Shown in pieces: positions 1 to 5,389 of a DNA stretch of 5,857 nt. The translations under genes and the position numbers were made by a program. The stretch is from positions 1-5,857 of the forward strand of contig JAJDBL010000034.1 of NCBI GenBank assembly GCA_029261375.1. The letters are read 5' to 3'. Position 1 is the first letter of the stretch; every line of letters begins with the position of its first letter. This DNA comes from Nitrospirales bacterium (GTDB taxonomy: Bacteria; Nitrospirota; Nitrospiria; Nitrospirales; UBA2166). The notes beneath the pieces are model-generated. The model searched no databases and was not told the origin of the DNA. It worked only from the letters and a program-made list of their open reading frames with translations.

Positions 1-294
1 GCTGCACCGAAGATTCTTCCTCTTACCCTACCCACCTATGACCCGATCATCGAAGATGGAGACGACACCATCGTCACCGGATACTTCGCGCTCGACCTCT
101 GCCATCTGGCAGACCTGACCGCGATACCGCAAACATATTTCCTCTATGCTTTTTCGGGGGAGGTGATGGTTGGCCCCATCCCAACGGCATTCGTCCATAT
201 CCCGCCGGGGTGGGAGGCCGGCCGCACGCGGCGACCTGATAGCGAACTATCAGAAGACACCCCCACGAGCCCGGCAGAAACTTCCGTGATATAA
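1..294 (+). CDS. 3' end of an unrecognised protein gene (partial)
   Basis: Frame 1 is open from the first base to a TAA at 292-294, giving the last 97 residues of a longer protein whose start lies outside the window. The visible part begins with a Pro/Leu-rich stretch and an acidic patch (IIEDGDDT, about residues 16-23). Alternating hydrophobic residues follow (TGYFALDL, then TYFLYAFSGEVMVGPIP), as in a beta-sandwich. The tail from about residue 70 is hydrophilic and Pro/Ser/Thr/Glu-rich and probably disordered. I do not recognise the family. The beta-hairpin pattern reminds me weakly of C-terminal domains of tyrosinase-type copper enzymes, but no copper-binding histidine motif lies in the visible part, so this is only a hint. 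The repeat-protein gene follows 84 bp downstream on the same strand. The shadow ORF on the other strand (74-301) has no support. Confidence 0.7.
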   Translation, partial: AAPKILPLTLPTYDPIIEDGDDTIVTGYFALDLCHLADLTAIPQTYFLYAFSGEVMVGPIPTAFVHIPPGWEAGRTRRPDSELSEDTPTSPAETSVI

Positions 295-309
295 CCACCA
301 TGTATCACG
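285..309 (+). other. hairpin spanning a stop codon
   Basis: CGTGATA (285-291) and TATCACG (303-309) are perfect 7-bp inverted repeats. With one G-U and one more A-U pair inside, the stem reaches 9 bp around a 7-base loop. It includes the TAA of the upstream gene (292-294). No T-run follows, so it is not a standard intrinsic terminator. It could protect the mRNA 3' end, act as a weak terminator, or be chance. Confidence 0.35.
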
Positions 310-392
310 TCAAAACAATGGGCCTAGGGGCGGCCTATCAAACTCTGCTTGAGAAACTAGGAATAGAAAGGGTGCCAGATGGCAGATTCTGA
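300..392 (+). CDS. possible small ORF (30 aa) overlapping the repeat-protein start
   Basis: An ATG at 300 opens a 30-codon frame ending in TGA at 390-392. It overlaps the start of the 379-957 gene by 14 bases in another frame. The peptide reads as an amphipathic segment (QTLLEKLGIERVPDGRF at its end). No Shine-Dalgarno sequence precedes the ATG, and it uses several rare-type codons (CTA, ATA, AGG, AGA), both of which argue against it. If real, it could couple translation into the acidic repeat gene. Equally it may be a chance ORF in a leader. Confidence 0.15.
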   Translation: MYHVKTMGLGAAYQTLLEKLGIERVPDGRF

Positions 393-957
393 CTGGTCGG
401 ATCAGGCATATACCGACGCCAATAGCACGATGACCGATGCCCCGGCCAATCAGGTCGTGCAGCCCTGCCCAAGCAAGCAGCCTCCTGTCATCAGCGCAAT
501 GGTTGACGTCAGGCAGGCCGAGTTGGAAGGGGCTGTGGACACGACAGATCGATCAGTACCAGCACAGGTCGACTCCGATGATCGGCCACCTATGCCCGCA
601 GAGGTCGACACCATAGACCGGTCCGTACCCGCACAAGTCGATTCGGATGATCGCCCTCCCATGCCCGCAGAAGTTGACACCATAGACCGGTCAGTGCCAG
701 CACAGGTCGACTCCGATGATCGGCCTCCTATCCCTGCGGCAGTCGACACAGACCATCAGCCTCCCATCGCCGCAGTCGTCGACACAGAAGACCGGCCTCT
801 CATGGCGGCAGATGTTTACTCGGATGACCGCCCGACTCTGGCAACAGATGTCGACGCGGAGGACCAGCCTTCCATGGCACCCGATGTCGATGTGCAGCAA
901 ACTGTCGTGGAAACCAATATTGAAATTGAAGATGAGAGTGACGCCCCGCAGAAGTAA
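379..957 (+). CDS. acidic tandem-repeat protein, probably disordered, function unknown
   Basis: This 192-residue protein is not one I recognise. It is strongly acidic (rich in Asp and Glu, very few Lys/Arg), with Cys only at residue 30 and no signal peptide or membrane segment. Residues 53-121 are three 23-residue repeats, each made of VDTxDRSVPAQ followed by VDSDDRPPxPAx. Residues 122 to about 168 are four diverged 11-12 residue units keeping the core VD-x-x-D-(R/Q/H)-P. The N-terminus is Asp/Ser/Thr-rich, and the C-terminus (IEIEDESD) is acidic. The start is ATG 379, preceded by GAAAGGG with a 6-base spacer; no upstream in-frame start looks better. The composition suggests an extended, charged chain such as a linker, decoy, ion-binding or surface protein. 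It converges on the DUF4123 operon with only 33 bp between the stops, so it could be a client or accessory of that system, which is inference from position alone. Synonymous drift between repeats shows this frame is translated. Confidence 0.8.
   Translation: MADSDWSDQAYTDANSTMTDAPANQVVQPCPSKQPPVISAMVDVRQAELEGAVDTTDRSVPAQVDSDDRPPMPAEVDTIDRSVPAQVDSDDRPPMPAEVDTIDRSVPAQVDSDDRPPIPAAVDTDHQPPIAAVVDTEDRPLMAADVYSDDRPTLATDVDAEDQPSMAPDVDVQQTVVETNIEIEDESDAPQK
535..741 (+). repeat. three tandem 69-bp repeats
   Basis: The copies are 535-603, 604-672 and 673-741. Each encodes an 11-residue plus a 12-residue unit. Compared by hand, copies 1 and 2 differ at 14 bases, 13 of them synonymous. Copies 2 and 3 differ at 13 bases, 11 synonymous. 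So the period is exact and the amino-acid sequence is held while the DNA drifts. Confidence 0.93.
742..885 (+). repeat. degenerate continuation of the repeat array (33-36 bp units)
   Basis: About four further units of 11-12 codons follow the perfect array in frame. They keep Val-Asp at the start and an acidic-Asp-(Arg/Gln/His)-Pro core, but the rest has diverged (for example VVDTEDRPLMAA, DVYSDDRPTLAT, DVDAEDQPSMAP). They look like older copies of the half-unit from which the 69-bp repeat was built. Confidence 0.75.
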
Positions 958-974
958 GGACGGGGACGTACATA

Positions 975-988
975 CGCTCTTGAGAGCG
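975..988. terminator. short hairpin between convergent genes, possible bidirectional terminator
   Basis: CGCTCT (975-980) and AGAGCG (983-988) are perfect inverted repeats. In RNA this gives a 5-bp stem with a TTGA loop. It lies within the 33 bp separating the stops of two convergent genes (957 and 991), where a shared terminator is expected. There is no clear T-run on either side, so strength is doubtful. Confidence 0.35.
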
Positions 989-990
989 AA

Positions 991-1536
991 TCACGCTTCG
1001 CGAGTGATGGTCTGCAAACCGCGCCCGTCCAACCGATACTCGATGACCGAGTCTGAAGCATCACTTTCAACCAGGTATCTCGTGACCGGGCCGAAGACCA
1101 AACCAAGTTCGTCAGGGTTACAGGTTGGCACATACACGCGAAACACTCGCGGGTCATAAAACCTGAAGATCAGCTTTCGACCAGATTCGTCCTCAACACG
1201 CAGAAACTTGCGAAAGTGGCGTCTCAAATCCTGTAAACTCGCATCAGATTCAAGAAACATTCCCCAGCTATTCCCAAAGCCCTCGTTCAACAATTCTTGC
1301 GTAAACGGAGAGTCTCGATTCCGAGGAATAATGACGATGTATGGCGCAACCGCGGCAAGCCGAGGTCCAAGCTGGCCGCTATACAAGCATTGATGATCCA
1401 AATGTGAAGCTCGAATCATCGGCAAAATTCGAGGATTGCGGGCTCCGTCCAGCAGCGCATAGGTTTCAGTTCTCTCGCTCTCTTCTCTCTCGGGAACTAT
1501 ATATTGGAGAACGGGGGCGTGTTGATCTGCACTCAT
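991..1536 (-). CDS. DUF4123 domain protein, type VI effector adaptor/chaperone-like
   Basis: DUF4123 proteins (Tap/TEC type) bind a specific effector and help load it on a VgrG spike of a type VI secretion system; they act in the cytoplasm and are not secreted. The 181-residue product carries the family pattern throughout: YALLDGAR (26-33), CLYSG (50-54), VAPYIV (63-68), FTQELL (78-83), WGMFLES (91-97), LRRHFRKFL (104-112), FRFYDPRV (124-131), PTC (137-139) and FGPV (148-151). It is nearly all one domain with a short N-terminal lead and C-terminal tail. I chose ATG 1536 over GTG 1587 because GGAGGAAGG sits 9 bases upstream and the ATG overlaps the preceding gene's TGA (ATGA), indicating translational coupling; the longer version adds only a Cys/Arg-rich non-family extension. 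Family assignment is confident. The exact secretion system served is not visible here, since no VgrG or Hcp gene is in the window. Confidence 0.9.
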   Translation of the reverse strand: MSADQHAPVLQYIVPEREESERTETYALLDGARNPRILPMIRASHLDHQCLYSGQLGPRLAAVAPYIVIIPRNRDSPFTQELLNEGFGNSWGMFLESDASLQDLRRHFRKFLRVEDESGRKLIFRFYDPRVFRVYVPTCNPDELGLVFGPVTRYLVESDASDSVIEYRLDGRGLQTITREA

Positions 1537-2081
1537 GCTGCCACACCTTCCTCCACAGCGGCAGAGTCTTGCTTCGCTTTCTCGCACTCCTCACAAAACG
1601 GCACGCCGTCTTCAGCCGCTTGAGTCAGCGCTTCTGCTTGAGCCGATTCATTGACGTTCTCAAGTGTGGCCGGTTCCGGGGCAGGAGCTGGAGTCTCGAC
1701 GGGCGGTGCCGCCTCAGGCGCTAGACCCGCTTTGGCCTCTTGCTCCACCTCTCGCGGTGTCATCTCAACGCTGCCGATTGGCGGACCCATGAACGTTTCG
1801 GGAATGTGGGGTGTCTGCATCACAACCATCGTCCCTTGTGCAAGCTGCAACGCGAGGTCATCCACCAGTTGCTGATCACTGATCTTGGCGTTGAACCGAT
1901 TCCCCATTTCAGTCGCAAAGATATTCCGTATCGCTAACAGATTGCGGGAATCCGAGAGAAACGTTTGGAGAAATGAGCGAGCCACGCCGAAACTCTGAAA
2001 TGTCAGACACCACCGATCAACACCAGGAGCGGAGCGAATGAACTGATACTCTGTTAATCCACGATGCAATATCAGGGGCAA
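1533..2081 (-). CDS. unrecognised partner of the DUF4123 gene, helical N-terminus and Ala/Pro/Glu-rich tail
   Basis: I cannot name this family. The 182 residues fall into two parts. Residues 1 to about 105 look folded, with an aromatic-rich start (EYQFIRS, WCLTFQSFG), helices around 32-60, and a segment QQLVDDLALQLAQGTMVVMQTP (70-91). That last pattern resembles short N-terminal regions that precede type VI cargo domains, but this is only a resemblance. Residues 119-150 are an Ala/Pro/Glu-rich linker. The end carries a CEEC pair (163-166) and an acidic tail. The only usable starts are TTG 2081 (preceded in frame by a TAG at 2091-2093), or CTG/TTG a few codons in; there is no clear ribosome site. 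Either an unusual start is used or the 5' end has decayed. The gene overlaps the DUF4123 gene by four bases, so the two products are probably made together and may bind each other. It is the best-placed candidate client or co-adaptor. Confidence 0.72.
   Translation of the reverse strand: MPLILHRGLTEYQFIRSAPGVDRWCLTFQSFGVARSFLQTFLSDSRNLLAIRNIFATEMGNRFNAKISDQQLVDDLALQLAQGTMVVMQTPHIPETFMGPPIGSVEMTPREVEQEAKAGLAPEAAPPVETPAPAPEPATLENVNESAQAEALTQAAEDGVPFCEECEKAKQDSAAVEEGVAA
1546..1554 (-). promoter_or_regulatory. strong ribosome binding site of the DUF4123 gene
   Basis: On the minus strand this reads GGAGGAAGG, nearly a full anti-16S match, with a 9-base spacer to ATG 1536. It lies inside the end of the upstream coding region. 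It decides the ATG over the more distal in-frame GTG at 1587. Confidence 0.8.
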
Positions 2082-2194
2082 AAGGCCAACCTATGCACTA
2101 CTGGAACTGTTGAGGGCTTCACCGCGCACTTCGCGTTACAGCCAGCGTCGTGAAATGTGTCACCACGATGAAGACTTTCCTGTTTTCATGGAGT

Positions 2195-2222
2195 ACTCTA
2201 CATTACGTAGGACATCCGTCAA
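2195..2222 (-). promoter_or_regulatory. weak promoter candidate for the DUF4123 operon
   Basis: On the minus strand TTGACG (2217-2222) and TAGAGT (2195-2200) are separated by 16 bases, matching five and four of six sigma-70 positions. Transcription would start near 2188, about 107 bases before the TTG start. The -10 overlaps the palindrome GAGTACTC (2191-2198), which could be an operator. No equally good promoter was found for the divergent ABC operon. Confidence 0.25.
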
Positions 2223-2301
2223 CAGCCAGTACACCCTTTTCAGTTCACCCACATGATGGTGCACGCCTGTCATCGACACTCCACGTTCTCCCGGTAACCT
2301 G

Positions 2302-3054
2302 ATGCTAGAACTGCGTGGAATTTCGAAAACATTTGGTTCGGAACAAGCCATCCCCCTCATGAATCTCACGATCGCTGCTGGAGCGACAACGGTTTTGATC
2401 GGGACCAGCGGATGCGGCAAATCGACGTTGCTCAGACTGATGATCGGCCTGATCCAACCCGATGCGGGAACCGTGTTTTTCGAAGGCACACCACTGACGC
2501 AGGAGAGCGCATTATTCCTTCGTCATCGGATGGGTTACGTCATCCAGGATGGCGGACTGTTTCCACATCTCACAGCGCGAGAGAATATTGAGCTGATGGC
2601 TCGACATCTTCGGTGGGAGGATAAGCGCATTGCTTCCCGCCTTTCAGAACTGATTGAGTTGACACACTTTCCATCCGATGGACTCGGACGCTATCCGGTA
2701 CAGCTCTCCGGCGGACAACAGCAACGTGTCAGCCTGATGCGTGCGCTCATGCTCGATCCACATGTCCTTCTTCTCGATGAACCGCTGGGGGCATTGGATC
2801 CCATGGTTCGCTCGGATCTTCAAACAGAACTCAAGGCGATTTTCGACACTTTAAAGAAAACGGTCGTTCTTGTTACTCACGATATGGGCGAGGCGGGATT
2901 TTTCGGAGACCTGATCATTCTTTTTCGTGAAGGAACGATCGTTCAACAAGGAACATTTGAAGAGTTGGTTAATGTTCCGGTAGACCCGTTTGTCACCCAA
3001 TTCGTGAACGCACAGCGCAGCCCATTGACTGCGACGGGAGGCACCTCGCAGTGA
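2302..3054 (+). CDS. osmoprotectant (glycine betaine/choline type) ABC transporter ATP-binding protein, no CBS domains
   Basis: This is the cytoplasmic ATPase that powers import by the fused permease encoded next to it. The 250 residues form one complete nucleotide-binding domain: Walker A GTSGCGKST (34-42), Q-loop Gln82 in GYVIQDGG, signature LSGGQQQR (135-142), Walker B VLLLDEP (155-161), D-loop ALDP (164-167) and switch His193. The sequence follows the ProV/OpuCA/OsmV group of quaternary-amine importers. Those proteins often have a C-terminal pair of CBS domains that sense ionic strength; here the protein stops soon after the ATPase core, so that sensor is missing. ATG 2302 fits the usual family start (LELRGISKTFG). 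No ribosome site precedes it, and an in-frame TGA at 2254-2256 limits any extension. The stop overlaps the next start by four bases (GTGA). Substrate is inferred from the family and partner; related systems take betaine, choline, carnitine or ergothioneine. Confidence 0.93.
   Translation: MLELRGISKTFGSEQAIPLMNLTIAAGATTVLIGTSGCGKSTLLRLMIGLIQPDAGTVFFEGTPLTQESALFLRHRMGYVIQDGGLFPHLTARENIELMARHLRWEDKRIASRLSELIELTHFPSDGLGRYPVQLSGGQQQRVSLMRALMLDPHVLLLDEPLGALDPMVRSDLQTELKAIFDTLKKTVVLVTHDMGEAGFFGDLIILFREGTIVQQGTFEELVNVPVDPFVTQFVNAQRSPLTATGGTSQ
3036..3041 (+). promoter_or_regulatory. ribosome binding site for the GTG start of the transporter fusion
   Basis: GGGAGG lies 9 bases before GTG 3051, inside the end of the ATPase gene. 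It supports the GTG start and translational coupling of the two transporter genes. Confidence 0.7.
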
Positions 3055-4550
3055 GACCAGCGATCGTTACTGGACTTGTCTTCGCCGTCTTTTCATACAA
3101 CAGCACTGCAATAGCTCTGGACGCAGAGCCGATAACAGTAGGTTCAAAGTCATTCACGGAATCCGTGGTCCTCGGCGAGTTGGTGTCCCATCTCGTTCGG
3201 AACGCTGATGCGACTGCGATTCACAAACGAGGAATGGGTGGAACCCAGGTGTTGTGGAATGCACTTAAAAACGGTGATATCGACATCTATCCCGAATATA
3301 CAGGGACGATTGCTCAAGAAATTCTTTCCGGCCAACACATCGAGAGCATGGAAGATATCCACCAAGCCATTGCAGATCACGGACTTCGCATGACGCGGCC
3401 CCTCGGCTTCAACAACACCTACGCCATTGGCATGAAGAAATCACACGCCGACGTGCTCGGAATTCGGACCATTTCCGACCTTCGTTCACACCCTGACTTA
3501 CGGTTTGGTTTCAGCAATGAGTTTATGGATCGTGGTGATGGATGGCCAAGCCTGAAAGCGACCTATTCCCTTCCGCACAAGGACGTAAACGGGCTGGAAC
3601 ATGATCTTGCCTACCGCGGAATAGACGGTGGGAGCATTGATGCGATCGATCTCTATATGACTGACGCTGATATTCCATACTATGACCTACGCGTACTTCA
3701 AGACGACCTTTCACATTTTCCTGCCTATCACGCAGTCTTGCTTTATCGAGACGATCTGGAACACCAATCCCCAGAGATCGTGACGGTCTTCAAACTATTG
3801 GAGGGTCATGTTTCAACGGCAGAGATGAGACAGATGAATGTCGATGTCAAAATCGAACAGCAATCTGAAACTCGAGTTGCCGCCGAGTTTCTTCAACGCA
3901 AGCTCGGGCTCAGCGTGGTATACCGAGAGGAGACGATGGCGGATCGCATCGTCCGTACCACCAGAGAACATCTCATCCTGGTGAGCATCTCTCTTTTCGC
4001 GGCCATACTCATTGCACTCCCGCTCGGCATCATCGCCGCACGCCGACCGGTCATGGGCCAAGCCATTCTTGGGACGGTAGGCATTATTCAGACTATTCCC
4101 GCCCTCGCGTTACTCGTGTTTATGATTCCGCTTCTTGGCATCGGAGTCCCAGCGGCTATTGCCGCCCTGTTTCTGTACAGCCTACTTCCGATTGTCCGAA
4201 ACACCTATACCGGCCTCCACGACATTTCACCGCCAATGCGAGAATCAGCGGAAGCGCTTGGTCTTCCGGCAGGTGTCCGGCTGCGCAAAGTTGAATTGCC
4301 GTTGGCGAGTCGCTCGATCCTTGCAGGAATCAAAACGTCGGCGGTCATCAATGTGGGCTTTGCCACCCTTGGCGCATTCATTGCGGCCGGTGGCTATGGC
4401 GAATCGATCCTCACCGGAATCCGCTTAGACAATATGAGCTTGATTCTGCAAGGCGCGATCCCTGCGGCTGTTTTAGCGTTATTGGTCCAGGGGTTCTTTG
4501 AGTTGCTGGAGCGAGTGGCCGTACCGAAAGGACTGCGGTTAGCAAGGTGA
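3051..4550 (+). CDS. fused substrate-binding protein and permease of an osmoprotectant-type ABC importer
   Basis: One 499-residue chain carries the solute receptor and the membrane channel of an OpuC/Osm-type importer. Residues 1 to about 25 are a signal peptide or first anchor (hydrophobic 4-14, then AIALDAEP). Residues 27 to about 292 are an OpuAC-type binding domain with hallmark motifs GSKSFTES (31-38), DIYPEYTGT (78-86) and LQDDLSHFPAY (216-226). Residues 307 to about 487 are the permease: membrane segments near 307-328, 336-361, 366-383, 428-448 and 463-486, and an ATPase-contact loop ESA-x3-G-x9-VELP at 398-417. Each half is about full family length, so this is a real fusion, not a frameshift artefact. 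The order is receptor first, with the receptor outside the inner membrane; well-known fusions such as the ergothioneine importer EgtU have the permease first. GTG 3051 overlaps the ATPase stop. With that ATPase it makes a complete importer from two genes. The ligand is not certain: quaternary amines are the family default. Confidence 0.93.
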   Translation: MRPAIVTGLVFAVFSYNSTAIALDAEPITVGSKSFTESVVLGELVSHLVRNADATAIHKRGMGGTQVLWNALKNGDIDIYPEYTGTIAQEILSGQHIESMEDIHQAIADHGLRMTRPLGFNNTYAIGMKKSHADVLGIRTISDLRSHPDLRFGFSNEFMDRGDGWPSLKATYSLPHKDVNGLEHDLAYRGIDGGSIDAIDLYMTDADIPYYDLRVLQDDLSHFPAYHAVLLYRDDLEHQSPEIVTVFKLLEGHVSTAEMRQMNVDVKIEQQSETRVAAEFLQRKLGLSVVYREETMADRIVRTTREHLILVSISLFAAILIALPLGIIAARRPVMGQAILGTVGIIQTIPALALLVFMIPLLGIGVPAAIAALFLYSLLPIVRNTYTGLHDISPPMRESAEALGLPAGVRLRKVELPLASRSILAGIKTSAVINVGFATLGAFIAAGGYGESILTGIRLDNMSLILQGAIPAAVLALLVQGFFELLERVAVPKGLRLAR

Positions 4551-4584
4551 ATGCCCTGACTGCGCAGGACGAGGAACCATAAAA

Positions 4585-5262
4585 CTATTCTGGTGGAGAA
4601 ACCGGCGCCACCTCGGATGCGGTGCCTTCTCGGGCACCGTACGCAAGTAGCAACTGCTCAAATCCTGTGTTCTTTGCCAATCTCGCGAGATCAAGTGGTG
4701 TCTTGCCATCACCGTTGACCGTATTCACCTCCGCTCCATAACGAATGAGAAACGACCCAAGCTCCACGGACCCTTGGGTCGCTGCGAGGTGCAATGCGGA
4801 GTTCTGTGCCTCATCTCTCTGAGCCACATCTGCTCCATCATCAAGCAAGCTCTGTACCGTAGAAAAATCTCCCGACTGGATCGAAGCGAAAAGTGATGCG
4901 GGAGGCGCCTCCGACGCTAACGAATCAAGATAGCCAGCAAGAGGGTTGTCGGAAGAATCTAAAACGGATTGCGCAGTGTTGCCACCCCTCACCAATCCGC
5001 CTGCAGGATCGTATTCCAAGCCTGCGACGGGATCGGCCGAGCCTCTCACGATTTCAGCCTTACTCTCAGTCCCGTCCACAACCTTCATACTGTCTCTGGC
5101 CTTATCCATGGTCTGCGCATCGCCAAACGTCGGTGTGCCAGAGCTATCTTGACCAAACTTCATGGTTTTCTTCCACTCTTGATCTGGAAAAATCAAAAAG
5201 AACGCTAACACGGCGATCCCAGCTACGATTACTGCAACAACTCCCCATCCAGGCTTTTCCAT
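4585..5262 (-). CDS. membrane-anchored ankyrin repeat protein
   Basis: The 225-residue product starts with a single hydrophobic segment (about residues 7-25, GVVAVIVAGIAVLAFFLIF), an uncleaved anchor or possibly a signal peptide without an obvious cleavage site. Residues 26-118 are polar, Gly/Ser/Asp-rich and low in structure. Residues about 122-211 hold three ankyrin repeats: SLFASIQSGDFSTVQSLLDDGADV, SALHLAATQGSVELGSFLIRYGAEVN and TPLDLARLAKNTGFEQLLLAYGA, each a typical helix-turn-helix with the ALHLAA/TPLDLA signature. The tail is Pro/Glu/Ser-rich. Ankyrin repeats bind proteins and have no enzyme activity, so this is probably an envelope-tethered binding partner; which partner is unknown. 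Which side of the membrane the repeats face is unclear from the charges. ATG 5262 has no ribosome site; upstream in frame there is no other ATG, GTG or TTG before a stop at 5308-5310. It converges on the transporter operon (34 bp gap) and follows the kinase gene on the same strand after 127 bp. Confidence 0.88.
   Translation of the reverse strand: MEKPGWGVVAVIVAGIAVLAFFLIFPDQEWKKTMKFGQDSSGTPTFGDAQTMDKARDSMKVVDGTESKAEIVRGSADPVAGLEYDPAGGLVRGGNTAQSVLDSSDNPLAGYLDSLASEAPPASLFASIQSGDFSTVQSLLDDGADVAQRDEAQNSALHLAATQGSVELGSFLIRYGAEVNTVNGDGKTPLDLARLAKNTGFEQLLLAYGAREGTASEVAPVSPPE
4618..4641. other. GC-rich hairpin in the 3' end of the ankyrin gene
   Basis: CGGTGCC (4620-4626) and GGCACCG (4633-4639) are perfect 7-bp inverted repeats with a 6-base loop; G-U and A-U pairs extend the stem to 9. 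It lies inside the last codons of the ankyrin gene and about 70-90 bases past the end of the convergent ABC operon. No T-run follows on either side. It might slow transcripts arriving from either direction, or reflect codon choice. Confidence 0.3.
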
Positions 5263-5268
5263 GGAGAA

Positions 5269-5297
5269 AAAGTAAGTGATCGGCAGGCAGAGGTCAA
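5269..5297 (-). promoter_or_regulatory. possible promoter giving a leaderless ankyrin-gene mRNA
   Basis: On the minus strand TTGACC (5292-5297) and TACTTT (5269-5274) are 17 bases apart. The -35 matches five of six sigma-70 bases; the -10 is poor. Its end lies six bases before the ATG at 5262, so transcription would begin about at the start codon. That would fit the missing ribosome site, but the weak -10 keeps confidence low. Confidence 0.22.
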
Positions 5298-5350
5298 GCG
5301 GACGTACTCACCCACCCTTCTTTCTCAGCGGACAAGAGATAAAGAGGTCA
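5289..5350. repeat. two pairs of short direct repeats upstream of the ankyrin gene
   Basis: AGAGGTCA occurs at 5289-5296 and 5343-5350 (54 bp apart), and AGCGGAC at 5297-5303 and 5327-5333 (30 bp apart, close to three helix turns). The first copies of both abut and overlap the candidate -35. They could be regulator sites; they are short enough to be chance. Confidence 0.35.
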
Positions 5351-5389
5351 CAAAGCAGCGAAGAGAAGGTTCGAGTCTAGGAGACTGCC

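Noticed and set aside
450..749. 99-codon minus-strand ORF across the repeat region
   Set aside because: It is open only because the 69-bp repeat lacks stops in that frame. The substitution pattern between repeats is synonymous in the plus frame, which marks that one as coding.
716..1159. 147-codon plus-strand ORF overlapping the repeat gene and the DUF4123 gene
   Set aside because: It runs over the ends of two better supported genes, has no ribosome site and shows no protein-like family pattern.
1537..1587. N-terminal extension of the DUF4123 protein from GTG 1587
   Set aside because: The added 17 residues are Cys/Arg-rich and non-family, overlap the upstream gene, and contain the strong ribosome site of the real ATG at 1536.
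2155..2256. 33-codon plus-strand ORF upstream of the ABC ATPase gene
   Set aside because: No ribosome site, ordinary chance length, and a composition without any recognisable pattern; it overlaps a competing minus-strand frame.
5374..5386. AGTCT-AGG-AGACT hairpin after the kinase stop as a terminator
   Set aside because: Only five base pairs with a three-base loop and no T-run on the minus strand; too weak to call.
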